Shown here: one piece after another, positions 50,380 through 62,560 of the stretch
How positions within the stretch are numbered: position 1 is the stretch's first letter
How the letters are laid out: each line of letters starts with the position of its first letter
Assembly (NCBI RefSeq): GCF_024448955.1
Contig: NZ_JAMOIH010000002.1
Coordinates: 272,776 to 336,775 of the forward strand
DNA: 64,000 nt
Reading direction: 5' to 3'
From: Stutzerimonas stutzeri
GTDB taxonomy: Bacteria; Pseudomonadota; Gammaproteobacteria; Pseudomonadales; Pseudomonadaceae
Position numbers and translations under genes: made by a program
The notes under the pieces: model-generated
Database searches by the model: none
Seen by the model: only the letters and a program-made list of their open reading frames with translations
Told to the model about the DNA's origin: nothing

Positions 50380-51405
50380 GTGAATTTCTTGAATCCATTA
50401 CGACGTGGCTGGTTGGCACGAGTGCTTTGCGGAGCGGGTCTGTTCGGTGTGGTTGGCGGAGTTCCGACGGCGTTCGCGGCAGACTATCAGGGCGACAAGG
50501 TTGCCGAATTCGTGCGTGAAATGACTCAGGACTACGGCTTCGCCAGCGAGCAGTTGGTTGAAATACTGGCCGAGGCGGAGCGCAAACAGGCGATTCTCGA
50601 CGCCATTTCCCGTCCGGCGGAGCGCGTCAAACCCTGGAAGGAATACCGGCCAATCTTCATCACCGATTCGCGGGTGGCCCAGGGCGTCGATTTCTGGCGT
50701 GAAAACGAGGCCGCGCTATCGCGGGCCGAGCAGGAGTACGGCGTGCCGGCCGAAGTGATCGTTTCGATCATCGGCGTTGAGACCTTCTATGGCCGCAACA
50801 CCGGCAGCTATCGGGTCATCGACGCGCTGACGACCTTGGGCTTCGATTATCCGCCGCGCCAGCCATTCTTCCGTCAGCAGCTCAAGGAATTTCTGCTGCT
50901 GGCTCGCGAAGAACAGGTCGACCCGCTGGCCTTGACTGGCTCCTATGCCGGTGCGATGGGGCTACCGCAATTCATGCCGAGCAGCTTCCGCGCCTATGCC
51001 GTGGACTTCGATGCCGATGGCCGTATCGACATCTGGAAGAATCCGGTCGATGCCATCGGCAGTGCCGCCAATTACTTCAAGCAGCACGGCTGGGTAGCCG
51101 ATGCACCTGTGGTCGCCAAGGCTACGGTCAACGGCGAGCGGCACGGTGAAGGCCTGACCGAAGGACTCGAACCGGTCAAAAATGCTGCAGAGCTACGCCA
51201 GCTCGGCTGGCAGTGGCAGACCGAGGCGGAACTTGCAGACGACACGGCCGTAACCGCCTTCCGACTGGACGGCGCCGAGGGTGATGAATACTGGGTAGGC
51301 TTGCCCAATTTCTACGTCATCACGCGTTACAACCGCAGCGTGATGTACGCCATGGCAGTGCACCAGCTTGCCGAGCAACTGGCCCAGGCACGAGGCGCGC
51401 AATGA
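50380..51405 (+). CDS. mltB: MltB-type membrane-bound lytic transglycosylase
   Basis: A 341-residue exported lytic transglycosylase (family 3; SltB1 in P. aeruginosa). The signal segment LARVLCGAGLFGVVGGVPTAFAA ends in AxA. The catalytic glutamate lies in VSIIGVETFYGRNTG. AMGLPQFMPSSFRAYAVDFDADG is the family block. The GTG at 50380 is used because it begins just after rodA with MRVNFLNPLRRGW; a TTG three codons later is also possible. Its stop overlaps the rlpA ATG (ATGA at 51402-51405). A second enzyme of this family is at 56226-57530. Confidence 0.92.
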   Translation: MNFLNPLRRGWLARVLCGAGLFGVVGGVPTAFAADYQGDKVAEFVREMTQDYGFASEQLVEILAEAERKQAILDAISRPAERVKPWKEYRPIFITDSRVAQGVDFWRENEAALSRAEQEYGVPAEVIVSIIGVETFYGRNTGSYRVIDALTTLGFDYPPRQPFFRQQLKEFLLLAREEQVDPLALTGSYAGAMGLPQFMPSSFRAYAVDFDADGRIDIWKNPVDAIGSAANYFKQHGWVADAPVVAKATVNGERHGEGLTEGLEPVKNAAELRQLGWQWQTEAELADDTAVTAFRLDGAEGDEYWVGLPNFYVITRYNRSVMYAMAVHQLAEQLAQARGAQ

Positions 51406-52394
51406 TCGCTCGTCTGCTGGCGGTATCTACCGTTCTCGTGCTCGTGGCGGGCTGCGCCTCTTCACCGACACCGCCACAGCCTTCGACGCCTGCGCCGAGC
51501 TCGGGCATCAGCGGCCCTGATAACTATTCACGGCCACACAAGGACGGCGCGCCCTGGTGGGACGTCGACGTCTCGGCCATTCCGGACGCGACGCCCGTGC
51601 CCCATAACGGCCCGTTCAAAGCCAATCCCTACACCGTATTGGGCAAGACCTATTATCCGATCGGTGATGGACGCAACTATCAGGCAACCGGTACGGCATC
51701 CTGGTACGGCACCAAGTTTCACGGTCAGCCCACCGCCAATGGCGAGAAGTACGACCTATACGGCATGAGCGCAGCGCACAAGACATTGCCGCTGCCCAGC
51801 TACGTCCGGGTGACCAACGTCGACAATGGCAAGACTGTGGTGCTGCGGGTCAACGACCGCGGCCCTTTCTACTCGGACCGGATCATCGATCTGTCCTTCG
51901 CGGCGGCGAAAAAACTGGGCTATGCCGAGACCGGAACCGCCCGGGTCAAAGTCGAAGGTATCGACCCCGAGCAGTGGTGGGCCGAGCGCGGCCAGTCTGC
52001 GCCGATGGTCCTGGCGCAGCCGCAGAAGGTCGCCGGTCAGCCCGCTGGTCGCTCGCTGTCACAGCCTGTCGAACAGTACACTCCTCCGCCAGCGCAGCAT
52101 GCCGGCGCTACCTTGCCGGTGCAGATCGATCGCGGCAACACGATTGCTGCAGGCCAGTCCGGAGTGTTTCTGCAGGTCGGTGCGTTTGCCAATCCGGATG
52201 CCGCCCAGCTGCTACGCGACAAGCTCAGCGGCATGACTACGGCACCGGTATTCGTCAGTTCGGTGGTTCATCAGGAGCAGGTTTTGCACCGGGTGCGCCT
52301 CGGGCCGATCGACTCGCCGGATGAGGCCGCGCAGCTGGAGCAGAGCGTCCGCCTTGCCAATCTGGGAAATCCGCGGCGTGTGAGTGGCGAATGA
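51402..52394 (+). CDS. rlpA: RlpA, septal lipoprotein lytic transglycosylase
   Basis: A 330-residue lipoprotein: MIARLLAVSTVLVLVAGC, lipobox VAGC, C18. The double-psi beta-barrel domain (about residues 90-190) begins TASWYGTKFHGQPTANGE and carries AAHKTLPLP and VNDRGPF, which supply the histidine and aspartate linked to activity in P. aeruginosa RlpA. The C-terminal SPOR domain (about 250-330) binds denuded glycans and directs it to the septum. It cleaves peptide-free glycan during daughter-cell separation. Confidence 0.95.
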   Translation: MIARLLAVSTVLVLVAGCASSPTPPQPSTPAPSSGISGPDNYSRPHKDGAPWWDVDVSAIPDATPVPHNGPFKANPYTVLGKTYYPIGDGRNYQATGTASWYGTKFHGQPTANGEKYDLYGMSAAHKTLPLPSYVRVTNVDNGKTVVLRVNDRGPFYSDRIIDLSFAAAKKLGYAETGTARVKVEGIDPEQWWAERGQSAPMVLAQPQKVAGQPAGRSLSQPVEQYTPPPAQHAGATLPVQIDRGNTIAAGQSGVFLQVGAFANPDAAQLLRDKLSGMTTAPVFVSSVVHQEQVLHRVRLGPIDSPDEAAQLEQSVRLANLGNPRRVSGE

Positions 52395-52455
52395 GGCCAT
52401 TCCATGTCTTGGCCAAGCGCCGTTTGTTTTTGTCTACACCACTTCTGAGAGCGCA

Positions 52456-53613
52456 ATGACTATAACCACCTTCGTGCACCGCCTGTTCCTCCTCGCCGTG
52501 TTGGCCGTCGCGCCCGCCGCTTGGGCCGCGCCGATCATCCCGTCACCGCCGCAACTGGCTGCAAAGTCCTACGTTCTGATGGACGCGGCCAGCGGCAAGG
52601 TGCTGGTCGAAAATGCAGGTGACGAGCGTTTGCCACCGGCGAGCCTGACCAAGCTGATGACGGCGTACATCGCGACGCTGGAAATCAATAAGGGTCAGAT
52701 ATCCGAAAGCGATATGGTCACCGTCAGCGAGAAGGCCTGGCGTACCGGCGGCTCCCGGATGTTCATCCAGGTCAACACACAGGTTTCGGTCGATGACCTG
52801 CTGCACGGCATCATCATTCAGTCCGGTAACGACGCCAGTGTGGCGATAGCCGAGCATATCGCCGGCAGCGAAGAAGCCTTCGCCGATCTCATGAACAGTG
52901 CGGCCCAGCGGTTGGGCATGACCAATACCCACTTCGTGAACGCCACCGGCCTGCCTCATCCGGATCACTATTCATCGGCGGCCGACATGGCCAAGCTGGC
53001 CCGCGCGATCATCTATGAAGATCCGGCGCATTACGGCATCTATGCGCAGAAGGAATTCTTCTGGAACAACATCAAGCAACCCAACCGCAACCTGCTGCTG
53101 TGGCGGGACAAGACCGTCGATGGCCTTAAAACCGGACATACCGAAGAGGCGGGCTACTGCCTGGTGGCGTCGGCAGTACGCGACGACATGCGTTTGATCA
53201 GCGTCGTGTTCGGCACCAACAGCGAGCAGGCCCGCGCCGCCGAGACGCAGAAGCTACTGACCTACGGCTTCCGCTTCTTCGAGACCCGTACCTTCTACAA
53301 AAAGGGCGTCGAGCTGGCGACTTCCCGGGTCTGGAAAGGCCAGCAGGACCAGGTCAGCGCTGGGCTGGCGAATGACCTGACCCTGACCCTGCCGCGGGGC
53401 CAGATGGACAAACTGCAGGCCGGTCTGACGTTCAATCCCGAGCTGATGGCGCCGATCCAGCAGGGCGACGTAATCGGTAAGGTCGAAGTCAGTCTCGATG
53501 GACAGGTACTACAGAGCACCGACCTGATTGCCCTGCAGCCCGTGGAAGAAGGCGGGCTGTTCAGCCGTTTCTGGGATAGCATTCGTCTGTTCTTCTTCAA
53601 TCTCTTCAACTGA
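52456..53613 (+). CDS. dacC: DacC, D-Ala-D-Ala carboxypeptidase (PBP5/6)
   Basis: Trims pentapeptide side chains in the periplasm. The 385-residue product has signal MTITTFVHRLFLLAVLAVAP ending in AWAA, the serine peptidase motifs SLTK (S63, K66), SGN (S123-N125) and KTG (K225), and a C-terminal amphipathic anchor ending FWDSIRLFFFNLFN. The ATG at 52456 has GAGAG upstream. It completes the mrdA-to-dacC wall cluster; ybeD follows 60 bases later. Confidence 0.95.
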   Translation: MTITTFVHRLFLLAVLAVAPAAWAAPIIPSPPQLAAKSYVLMDAASGKVLVENAGDERLPPASLTKLMTAYIATLEINKGQISESDMVTVSEKAWRTGGSRMFIQVNTQVSVDDLLHGIIIQSGNDASVAIAEHIAGSEEAFADLMNSAAQRLGMTNTHFVNATGLPHPDHYSSAADMAKLARAIIYEDPAHYGIYAQKEFFWNNIKQPNRNLLLWRDKTVDGLKTGHTEEAGYCLVASAVRDDMRLISVVFGTNSEQARAAETQKLLTYGFRFFETRTFYKKGVELATSRVWKGQQDQVSAGLANDLTLTLPRGQMDKLQAGLTFNPELMAPIQQGDVIGKVEVSLDGQVLQSTDLIALQPVEEGGLFSRFWDSIRLFFFNLFN

Positions 53614-53673
53614 TACCACCTGAGCGCGCTCGGCTATCCGCCGGGCGTGCTTGCGGATCACGAGTCCGTCGTC

Positions 53674-53958
53674 ATGACCGAAAGCAAAAGCGAAACACAG
53701 CCACCCAAAATCGAATTTCCCTGCGAGCGCTATCCGATCAAGGTGATCGGTGACGCGGGCGAGGGCTTCAGCGAGGCGGTGATAGAAGTGATCCGGCGTC
53801 ATGCGCCGAACTTTGACGAAACCACCTTGGTGACGCGCGACAGCCGCAACGGGCGCTTTCTGTCCGTTCAGGTGCTGATCACCGCGACCAGCGTCGAGCA
53901 GTTGCAGGCGATTCACGTCGATCTGCGCGCTACCGGGCGCGTGCATATGGTGCTGTGA
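53674..53958 (+). CDS. ybeD: YbeD family protein (DUF493)
   Basis: A 94-residue ACT-like regulatory-fold protein that sits between dacC and lipB, as in E. coli (dacA-ybeD-lipB). Family marks are [35 protein letters not shown] and VHMVL at the very end. Role unknown; the fold resembles allosteric small-molecule domains. The ATG at 53674 matches homologue length. Confidence 0.93.
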   Translation: MTESKSETQPPKIEFPCERYPIKVIGDAGEGFSEAVIEVIRRHAPNFDETTLVTRDSRNGRFLSVQVLITATSVEQLQAIHVDLRATGRVHMVL

Positions 53959-54031
53959 TGGAAAGCGCTCCATCGGCACGCAACGTTACCGACAAGACGG
54001 TGTTCAATTTCTCTGAATTTGGTGTTCGCTG

Positions 54032-54688
54032 ATGGCTTCCGCAATGCTCGGTGTTCGTGACCTCGGACTGGTCGAGTACGAGCCCGCCTGGCAAGCCATG
54101 CAGCGCTTCACCAATGAACGCACCCCGACCACCGAAGATGAAATCTGGCTGCTGCAACATCCGCCAGTGTTCACCCAAGGGCAGGCAGGCAAGGCCGAAC
54201 ATCTGTTGCTACCCGGCGATATTCCGGTGGTTCAGGTCGATCGTGGTGGTCAAGTGACTTATCACGGTCCCGGGCAACTGGTGTGTTATCTGCTGCTGGA
54301 TGTCAGACGATTGGGTATCGGTGTGCGCGAGCTGGTCAGCCGCATCGAGCAAAGCCTGATCGACCTGCTTGCCAGCTACGATGTACAAGCGGTGGCTAAG
54401 CCCGACGCACCGGGTGTGTACGTTGACGGCGCAAAGATCGCATCGCTCGGCTTGCGCATCCGTAACGGCCGCTCGTTCCATGGCCTGGCGCTGAACGTGA
54501 ATATGGATCTGGAGCCCTTCGGGCGGATCAACCCCTGCGGATACGCCGGCATGACCATGACCCAGTTGGCCGATCTGGTCGCTGGGCCAATAGCGTTTTC
54601 CGAGGTCAGTGCCCGCCTGCGTGATCAGCTGGTCAAGCACCTCGGCTACTCGCAGCAGCAGACGCTGACGGGCGCAATAGATGGTTAA
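54032..54688 (+). CDS. lipB: LipB, octanoyl-ACP:protein octanoyltransferase
   Basis: First enzyme of endogenous lipoate synthesis. The 218-residue product has the cysteine/lysine dyad of the family: K135 in [13 protein letters not shown] and C169 in INPCGYAGM. The substrate strand [18 protein letters not shown] is conserved. It is convergent with lipA, and the two act in sequence: LipB loads octanoate, LipA inserts sulfur. Confidence 0.97.
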   Translation: MASAMLGVRDLGLVEYEPAWQAMQRFTNERTPTTEDEIWLLQHPPVFTQGQAGKAEHLLLPGDIPVVQVDRGGQVTYHGPGQLVCYLLLDVRRLGIGVRELVSRIEQSLIDLLASYDVQAVAKPDAPGVYVDGAKIASLGLRIRNGRSFHGLALNVNMDLEPFGRINPCGYAGMTMTQLADLVAGPIAFSEVSARLRDQLVKHLGYSQQQTLTGAIDG

Positions 54689-54782
54689 GCCGGGCGCTTG
54701 CTCATCCAATGTGTGCGGGGCATGGCGGATATGAAACGCCTGTCCCCAGGCGAAGCCTAGGGTCAGGCGCTGTTCGGCCCGA

Positions 54783-55835
54783 TCAGTTCAGATTGAGGGT
54801 CGGAATCAGGCTGCTATCAAATGGCTGGCCCGGCACTGGCACCGGGGCGGCCAGGCCCAGGTTATTCTTCTCGAACACCCGGTCGGCTCGGTAGCTGGAG
54901 CGCACCAGCGGGCCGGCGGCGACTTCCATAAAACCTTTTCCTAGACCGATATCGCGGAAACGGTTGAATTCTTCCGGACTGACCCAGCGCTTGACCGATA
55001 GGTGGTTGCGGGTCGGCTGCAGGTACTGGCCGAGGGTGAGGATGTCCACGCCGATGGCACGCAGGTCATCCATGGCCTGCAGTATTTCCTCGTCGCTTTC
55101 GCCCAGGCCCAGCATCAGGCTGGTCTTGGTCAGCACATCCGGGCGGTGGCGCTTGGCATGTTCCAGTGCGCGCAGGGTCTTCTCGTAGCCGGCGCGGGGG
55201 TCGCGCACTTCATGGGTCAGGCGTCTGACCGTCTCGACGTTCTGCGCGAAGACTTCCAGGCCGGAATCCACTACGCGTTCGATGGCTTGCAGGTCGCCGT
55301 CGAAGTCCGGGGTCAGGGCCTCTACCACTACCTGCGGGGTGCGCTCCTTGATGGCGCGCACACAAGCGGCGTAGTGTGCGGCACCGCCGTCGTCCAGGTC
55401 ATCGCGGTCCACCGAGGTCAGCACGATATAGCGCAGCGCCATCAGCTCCACCGACTTGGCGGTGTTCTGTGGCTCCTCCTGATCCAGCCAGCCGTTGGGA
55501 TTGCCAGTATCCACCGCGCAGAAACGGCACGCGCGGGTGCACACCGAGCCCATCAGCATGATGGTGGCGGTGCCGTTGGACCAGCATTCGCCCATGTTCG
55601 GGCAGTGGGATTCTTGGCATACGGTGCTCAGACGGTGTTCGCCGACATTGCGCTTGACCGCTTCGAAGCGGCTGCCGCTGGGTGCCTTGACCCGCAGCCA
55701 CTTGGGCTTGGGTTCGAACACTTGGGGTTCGCTTGAGGCGCGGCGCTTCTGCCCGTCCTTGATCGCGGTGATGCCCTGAGTGGTGCGGAATTTTTCGCCG
55801 CTGGCAACGGTTTTGGGCTGGGAGGTATCGGACAT
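54783..55835 (-). CDS. lipA: LipA, lipoyl synthase
   Basis: Radical SAM enzyme that inserts two sulfurs into protein-bound octanoate. The auxiliary cluster motif [12 protein letters not shown] supplies C73, C78 and C84; the radical SAM motif CTRACRFC supplies C99, C103 and C106. The 350-residue length is slightly long because of an N-terminal tail (about residues 1-45) that varies in pseudomonads. Convergent with lipB. A 390-base gap separates its start from the next gene. Confidence 0.97.
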   Translation of the reverse strand: MSDTSQPKTVASGEKFRTTQGITAIKDGQKRRASSEPQVFEPKPKWLRVKAPSGSRFEAVKRNVGEHRLSTVCQESHCPNMGECWSNGTATIMLMGSVCTRACRFCAVDTGNPNGWLDQEEPQNTAKSVELMALRYIVLTSVDRDDLDDGGAAHYAACVRAIKERTPQVVVEALTPDFDGDLQAIERVVDSGLEVFAQNVETVRRLTHEVRDPRAGYEKTLRALEHAKRHRPDVLTKTSLMLGLGESDEEILQAMDDLRAIGVDILTLGQYLQPTRNHLSVKRWVSPEEFNRFRDIGLGKGFMEVAAGPLVRSSYRADRVFEKNNLGLAAPVPVPGQPFDSSLIPTLNLN

Positions 55836-56225
55836 CGGCTTTCTGGGCTCCGCTAGAGGCTCCGGGGACGAGGCGGTTTGTGGCCGCGGCGCAGTTTATC
55901 ACAGGCACTGACCGTTCAGTCCGTCTAGCGTCGTGCAGTCCAGGCCGGCAGCCAGCCGCCGAACACGCGGGTTTCAATCTTGCAACTGGCTGGCGAACTG
56001 CTCAGGTCAGCACTACGGTGAGCGCGGCGCACCGGCCACTTGGCAGCGGAGCTGGTCGGTGTGTATGCCGCGCTCATCCCCGCAGCTGACCTACCGGCCA
56101 GCGCTCCACGTGCATTATTAAGAGGCTGTACTGCCGGCCAGGAATGGGCTACCGAAGCTGCGTGATCTGCCTGGAGAGATGGGTGGCTCGGGGCAGAGCA
56201 TGGCCGAGTAGTTCGGCCATGCTCG
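55836..56225. other. 390-base gap upstream of lipA, no gene supported
   Basis: No ribosome-site-backed reading frame of real character is visible. The stretch has scattered CCGGCCA-type motifs and, at its right end, a perfect 12-bp stem: GAGCATGGCCGA (56196-56207) and TCGGCCATGCTC (56213-56224) around a five-base loop. The hairpin is one base from the stop of the transglycosylase gene and lacks a T-run. From memory P. aeruginosa has further genes here, so decayed sequence is possible. Confidence 0.6.
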
Positions 56226-57530
56226 CTACGGCTCCGCCCGCAACCGACCTAGCAGCTCCTGAGTCGGATGGCCGTCAGCGGGCCAGCCGAGTTGCTGCTG
56301 AAATCCGCGAATGGCGCTGCGGGTGTTGGCGCCGATGATGCCATCCGCTGTGCCGGGATCGAAGCCTTGCTTGAGCAGGCGCTCCTGCAGCTCCACTCGT
56401 TCCGACCGGCTCAGTGGCTGTTCGCCCAGCGGCCAGCTGCCCCGCACTTTGCCGGCACCATCGAAACGCTCCGAAAGCAGTCCGATTGCCAGCGCATAGG
56501 AGGAGGAATTGTTGTAACGCAGGATCGAGCGGAAATTATCCAGAATCAAGAAGGCTGGGCCGCGATGGCCCGCCGGAAGCAACAGGCTAGCCGTAGCGTC
56601 ATCATTGCCCGTCGGCACATCGCGCAAGCCGAGGGCGCGCCAAGCAGCCAGCGACTTGCGCAGGCTGCTATCGGCGAGTGCATAGTCGAATCCTTCCGGC
56701 AGCTGGACTTCGAATCCCCACGGCTGCCCGGCTTGCCAGCCCGACGCCTGAAGGTAATGAGCGGCTGAAGCCAGCGCGTCGGCCGAGCTGTTCCAGATGT
56801 CCCGGCGACCGTCCCCGTCGAAATCCACCGCATGGGTGTTATAGGTCGTCGGAATGAATTGCGTCTGGCCCATGGCGCCAGCCCAGGAGCCGCGTAGCTG
56901 AGAGGGCTCGACGTCACCATGCGCGAGGATGTCCAGCGCCGCCAGCAGCTGGCTCTTGGCGAACCCTGGCCGGCGACCTTCGTGTGCGAGGGTCGCCAGC
57001 GAACGGATCACCGGCTTGTCGCCCATGATCTGCCCAAAGCTGCTCTCCAGCCCCCAGATAGCAACGAGAGTGTTGCGGTCGACGCTGTAGCGCGCTTCGA
57101 TCTCATCCAGGGTCTTGGTGTGCTGTTGAAGCAGGCGCTGACCACCTTGCACGCGCTGGGCCGACAGTGCGCCTTCCAGGTATTGCCATACTGGACGGGA
57201 GAACTCCGGCTGGCTGCGGTCGGCAGCAATGATGCTGGGATCGGGGGTGACGCCTTCAAATGCGCGATCAAACAGATCGGCGGACACGCCGGCTTGCAGC
57301 GCCTCGTTGCGGAATTCATCTCGCCATTCGGCGAAGGTCTGCTGCTTCGCGGGCGCGATCTGCGACTGTGGGGCTGTGGTGGCATCAGTGGCGGGCTGCG
57401 CGACTTGCTGGTCGGAGCGCTCTGCCGGGGCCTGATCGACAGGCTCGGCGGCACAGGCGACCATGATGCTCAGCGCGGATCCGGCAATCAGGGTACGCAG
57501 CAGCAGTACGGGAACGAAGGCGTAAAACAT
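56226..57530 (-). CDS. Lytic transglycosylase with C-terminal peptidoglycan-binding domain
   Basis: A 434-residue MltB-family lipoprotein: signal ending ALSIMVAC (C26). Residues 70-360 hold the transglycosylase domain, with the catalytic glutamate in IWGLESSFGQIMG and AMGQTQFIPTTYNTHAVDFDGDG. Residues 370-434 are a PG_binding_1 domain (LLKQGFDPGTADGIIGANTR). A second MltB in the window (50380-51405) lacks this domain. The ATG at 57530 follows GAGAG. arfA lies upstream on the same strand. Confidence 0.92.
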   Translation of the reverse strand: MFYAFVPVLLLRTLIAGSALSIMVACAAEPVDQAPAERSDQQVAQPATDATTAPQSQIAPAKQQTFAEWRDEFRNEALQAGVSADLFDRAFEGVTPDPSIIAADRSQPEFSRPVWQYLEGALSAQRVQGGQRLLQQHTKTLDEIEARYSVDRNTLVAIWGLESSFGQIMGDKPVIRSLATLAHEGRRPGFAKSQLLAALDILAHGDVEPSQLRGSWAGAMGQTQFIPTTYNTHAVDFDGDGRRDIWNSSADALASAAHYLQASGWQAGQPWGFEVQLPEGFDYALADSSLRKSLAAWRALGLRDVPTGNDDATASLLLPAGHRGPAFLILDNFRSILRYNNSSSYALAIGLLSERFDGAGKVRGSWPLGEQPLSRSERVELQERLLKQGFDPGTADGIIGANTRSAIRGFQQQLGWPADGHPTQELLGRLRAEP

Positions 57531-57590
57531 GTACCACTCTCGGCAGGTCATCGGCAGGTGACCTTATCACGCTTTGAATTGCTTGGCTTT

Positions 57591-57740
57591 TCAGGCCGCC
57601 AGAAGGACCGAAGCCTCCCAGTGGGAGGCTTCGCGACGGTAACTACCTTTGCCTTTTTTCGGTTGTTCCTGGCGGCTGCGGAACAGGGGTTGCGCCACCA
57701 GTGACTTGGCCTTGTTCGGCCGCTTGCGGTTCTTTGTCAT
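57591..57740 (-). CDS. arfA: ArfA, alternative ribosome-rescue factor
   Basis: A 49-residue basic protein that recruits RF2 to ribosomes stalled at mRNA ends when trans-translation fails. The family core QPLFRSRQEQPKKGKGSYRR (residues 17-36) is intact. The ATG at 57740 gives MTKNRKRPNKAKSL, the pseudomonad start. The last codons overlap a strong hairpin (57609-57633), the feature that in E. coli makes the arfA mRNA a non-stop message cut or ended inside the gene, so the full protein carries the hairpin-encoded tail only when trans-translation is overrun. Confidence 0.92.
   Translation of the reverse strand: MTKNRKRPNKAKSLVAQPLFRSRQEQPKKGKGSYRREASHWEASVLLAA
57609..57633 (-). terminator. Intragenic arfA hairpin
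   Basis: CGAAGCCTCCC and GGGAGGCTTCG form a perfect 11-bp stem around a three-base loop within codons 36-44 of arfA. In known arfA genes a hairpin at this place is a transcription terminator and/or RNase III site that yields a stop-less mRNA. There is no long T-run after it on the coding strand, so RNase III cleavage is the more likely mechanism. Confidence 0.75.
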
Positions 57741-57812
57741 GGGCTTTTTCTCTGCTATTTGGGACACGGCCGCATCATAGGCGTTGTGCAAGAAATGTCC
57801 AGGTGCAACAGC

Positions 57813-57942
57813 GGCCGAACACGTTCGGCCTACGGGTCAGATGCGTGGATGCGGTTGGTGGGTGTACGTGGACGACCGCAAGGTTGTAGGCCGGAGGGGT
57901 TAGCACTACAAGCGCCGATCGTAGGGCCGAACGTGTTCGGCC
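57813..57942. repeat. Inverted REP doublet (GGCCGAACACGTTCGGCC)
   Basis: The 18-base unit GGCCGAACACGTTCGGCC (57813-57830) reappears as its exact complement at 57925-57942, each flanked by a TACG on the outer or inner side. The same unit type occurs at 22336-22353. The doublet fills the gap between the holA end and the arfA start. Confidence 0.75.
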
Positions 57943-57981
57943 TCGTCTGCGCGGTCAAAGATACCGTCGGTAGCGAACAGG

Positions 57982-59010
57982 CTAAACCCCGATTCGCCGT
58001 CCGCTCAGTCGCAGGCAAAGATTCGTCAGGCCGATCCAGGGATCGCCTTCGGCCTGCCCTTTGATCTGTTCGTCGATCTGCTGTGCGTTCATCAGCAGGC
58101 GCTGCCAGCCGGCCGCGTCATGCCGCTGCAGCGCCTTGCTGACCAGCGGCTTGCGTTTGTCCCACACCGGGGGGCGGGCCTGACTGAAGGCACGGTCCAG
58201 CGGCACGCCCTGACTGTATTGCTGGGCAATGTTGGCGAGTTGGCGAACCTCGCGAGCCACAGCCCAGAGAATGACCGGCGCCTCGACGCCTTCGCCGCGC
58301 AGGCCCGTCAGTATCTGCAGGATGTGCTCCGGCTGCCCCAGCAATGCGGCATCGATGAGGCCGAATACGTCGTAGCGGGCACTGTCGGCGACGGCGGCCT
58401 GGACGGTTTCAACGGTGACCCGATCCGCCTCGGCGACCAGTTTGAGCTTTTCAATTTCCTGGGCGGCGGCGAGCAGGTTGCCTTCGATGCGTGCTGCGAT
58501 CAGCTCAACCGCGTCCTGATCGGCGGCAAGCCCGGCGCTCGACAGGCGCTGGCGTATCCACTGCGGCAGTTGCTGGGCGTCGACGGGCCAGATCTGCAGA
58601 AACTGCACCTGCTTGCCATCGATCAGCGCCTTGGCCCATTTGGTCTTCTGCGTATTGCCGTCGAGCTTGGGCAGGGTGATCAGCAGTACGGTGTCCTCGG
58701 CGGGCCGCGCGAGGTAATCGAGCAATGCTGCGGTGCCCTTGTCGCCAGGCTTGCCGTTGGGGATGCGCAGTTCCAGCAGGCGCTTCTCGGCAAACAGCGA
58801 GAGGCTTGCACCCGCTTCGATGAGCAGGCCCCAATCGAAGCCGGTCTCGACGTTGAACACCTGACGCTCGCTGAAGCCCTGCTGGCGACAGGCGTTGCGA
58901 ATGGCATCGCAGGCTTCCTGGCAGAGCAGGTGCTCGTCGCCGCTGACCACGTAGACCGGCGCTAGAGGGCCTTGCAGATGTTTGGCGAGCTGGGCGGGAG
59001 GTAATTTCAT
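57982..59010 (-). CDS. holA: HolA, DNA polymerase III delta subunit
   Basis: The wrench subunit of the clamp loader, which opens the beta clamp. The 342-residue product has the delta-family N-terminus APVYVVSGDEHLLCQEACDAI with the beta-binding element FSLFAEKRLLEL-like SLFAEKRLLEL, the central AAA-like part, and a C-terminal domain containing PPVWDKRKPLVSKAL. It is encoded 39 bases downstream of lptE; the order leuS-lptE-holA is conserved in gammaproteobacteria. Confidence 0.96.
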   Translation of the reverse strand: MKLPPAQLAKHLQGPLAPVYVVSGDEHLLCQEACDAIRNACRQQGFSERQVFNVETGFDWGLLIEAGASLSLFAEKRLLELRIPNGKPGDKGTAALLDYLARPAEDTVLLITLPKLDGNTQKTKWAKALIDGKQVQFLQIWPVDAQQLPQWIRQRLSSAGLAADQDAVELIAARIEGNLLAAAQEIEKLKLVAEADRVTVETVQAAVADSARYDVFGLIDAALLGQPEHILQILTGLRGEGVEAPVILWAVAREVRQLANIAQQYSQGVPLDRAFSQARPPVWDKRKPLVSKALQRHDAAGWQRLLMNAQQIDEQIKGQAEGDPWIGLTNLCLRLSGRRIGV

Positions 59011-59049
59011 CGTGAGGGCGAGAGCCAGTGCTGGCTGGCTCCCGATCGG

Positions 59050-59655
59050 TCACTGGATAGGCAGTTCGACGGGTGATTGCTGCGGTTGCGAGGCCTGCTC
59101 GCGCATCTGTGCTTCGATGGCTTCGGCCTCGGCGCGTTTCTTCGCCTCGGCGGTCTGCTGTAGCTGATCGAGCTGCGCGGGGGTGACGCCACGGATGCGC
59201 ATGCTCAGCTGTTGCAGAAGTTCACGACGCATTTCCTGGCGCAGCTGGTTCGCTTCCTGATCCGAACTGATCAGGTTGTTGCTGTCATGGACATAGACCT
59301 TCTGCACTTCGACGCTGTCCTGCAGCAGAACGGTGCTCTGCGGGCCGCGGAATTCATACGCGAGCACGCTGGTCAGCTCGTACTCGGCACTGCGCGCCGA
59401 GCTGGTATAGCTGGCGGTGCGCTGCTGGTTCTGCTCGCGCACCAGATCAAGCGTGTAGGGCGCACCAGGATGAACCCTGACGCCATTGTCCTTGAGCAGT
59501 TCTTCGAGTTGCTTGGCGGTCTCGCCATGACTGTTGCGCGCCTGCAGATTGATTTCCTCAAGGGCAAAGCTGGTTTCGCCAGTGCCACGCAGGTGGAAAC
59601 CGCAGGCGCTCAACAGCAGGGTCAGGCCGACCACCACCAGATTGCGTTTGATCAT
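59050..59655 (-). CDS. lptE: LptE (RlpB), LPS-assembly lipoprotein
   Basis: Plug lipoprotein of the LptD-LptE LPS translocon in the outer membrane. The 201-residue product has signal MIKRNLVVVGLTLLLSAC, lipobox LSAC, C18, followed by GFHLRG, the family hallmark. The last 45 residues are charged and helical, longer than in E. coli. It lies between leuS and holA, as usual. Confidence 0.95.
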   Translation of the reverse strand: MIKRNLVVVGLTLLLSACGFHLRGTGETSFALEEINLQARNSHGETAKQLEELLKDNGVRVHPGAPYTLDLVREQNQQRTASYTSSARSAEYELTSVLAYEFRGPQSTVLLQDSVEVQKVYVHDSNNLISSDQEANQLRQEMRRELLQQLSMRIRGVTPAQLDQLQQTAEAKKRAEAEAIEAQMREQASQPQQSPVELPIQ

Positions 59656-59699
59656 CTTGTTATCCCCTTGCCAGCCCTGGCGCCCTGCGCCAAGGCGAA

Positions 59700-62558
<2,859 letters not shown>

Positions 62559-62560
62559 TC

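Noticed and set aside
56196..56224. Perfect 12-bp hairpin as a Rho-independent terminator
   Set aside because: No T-run on either side; kept only as a structural note in the gap entry.
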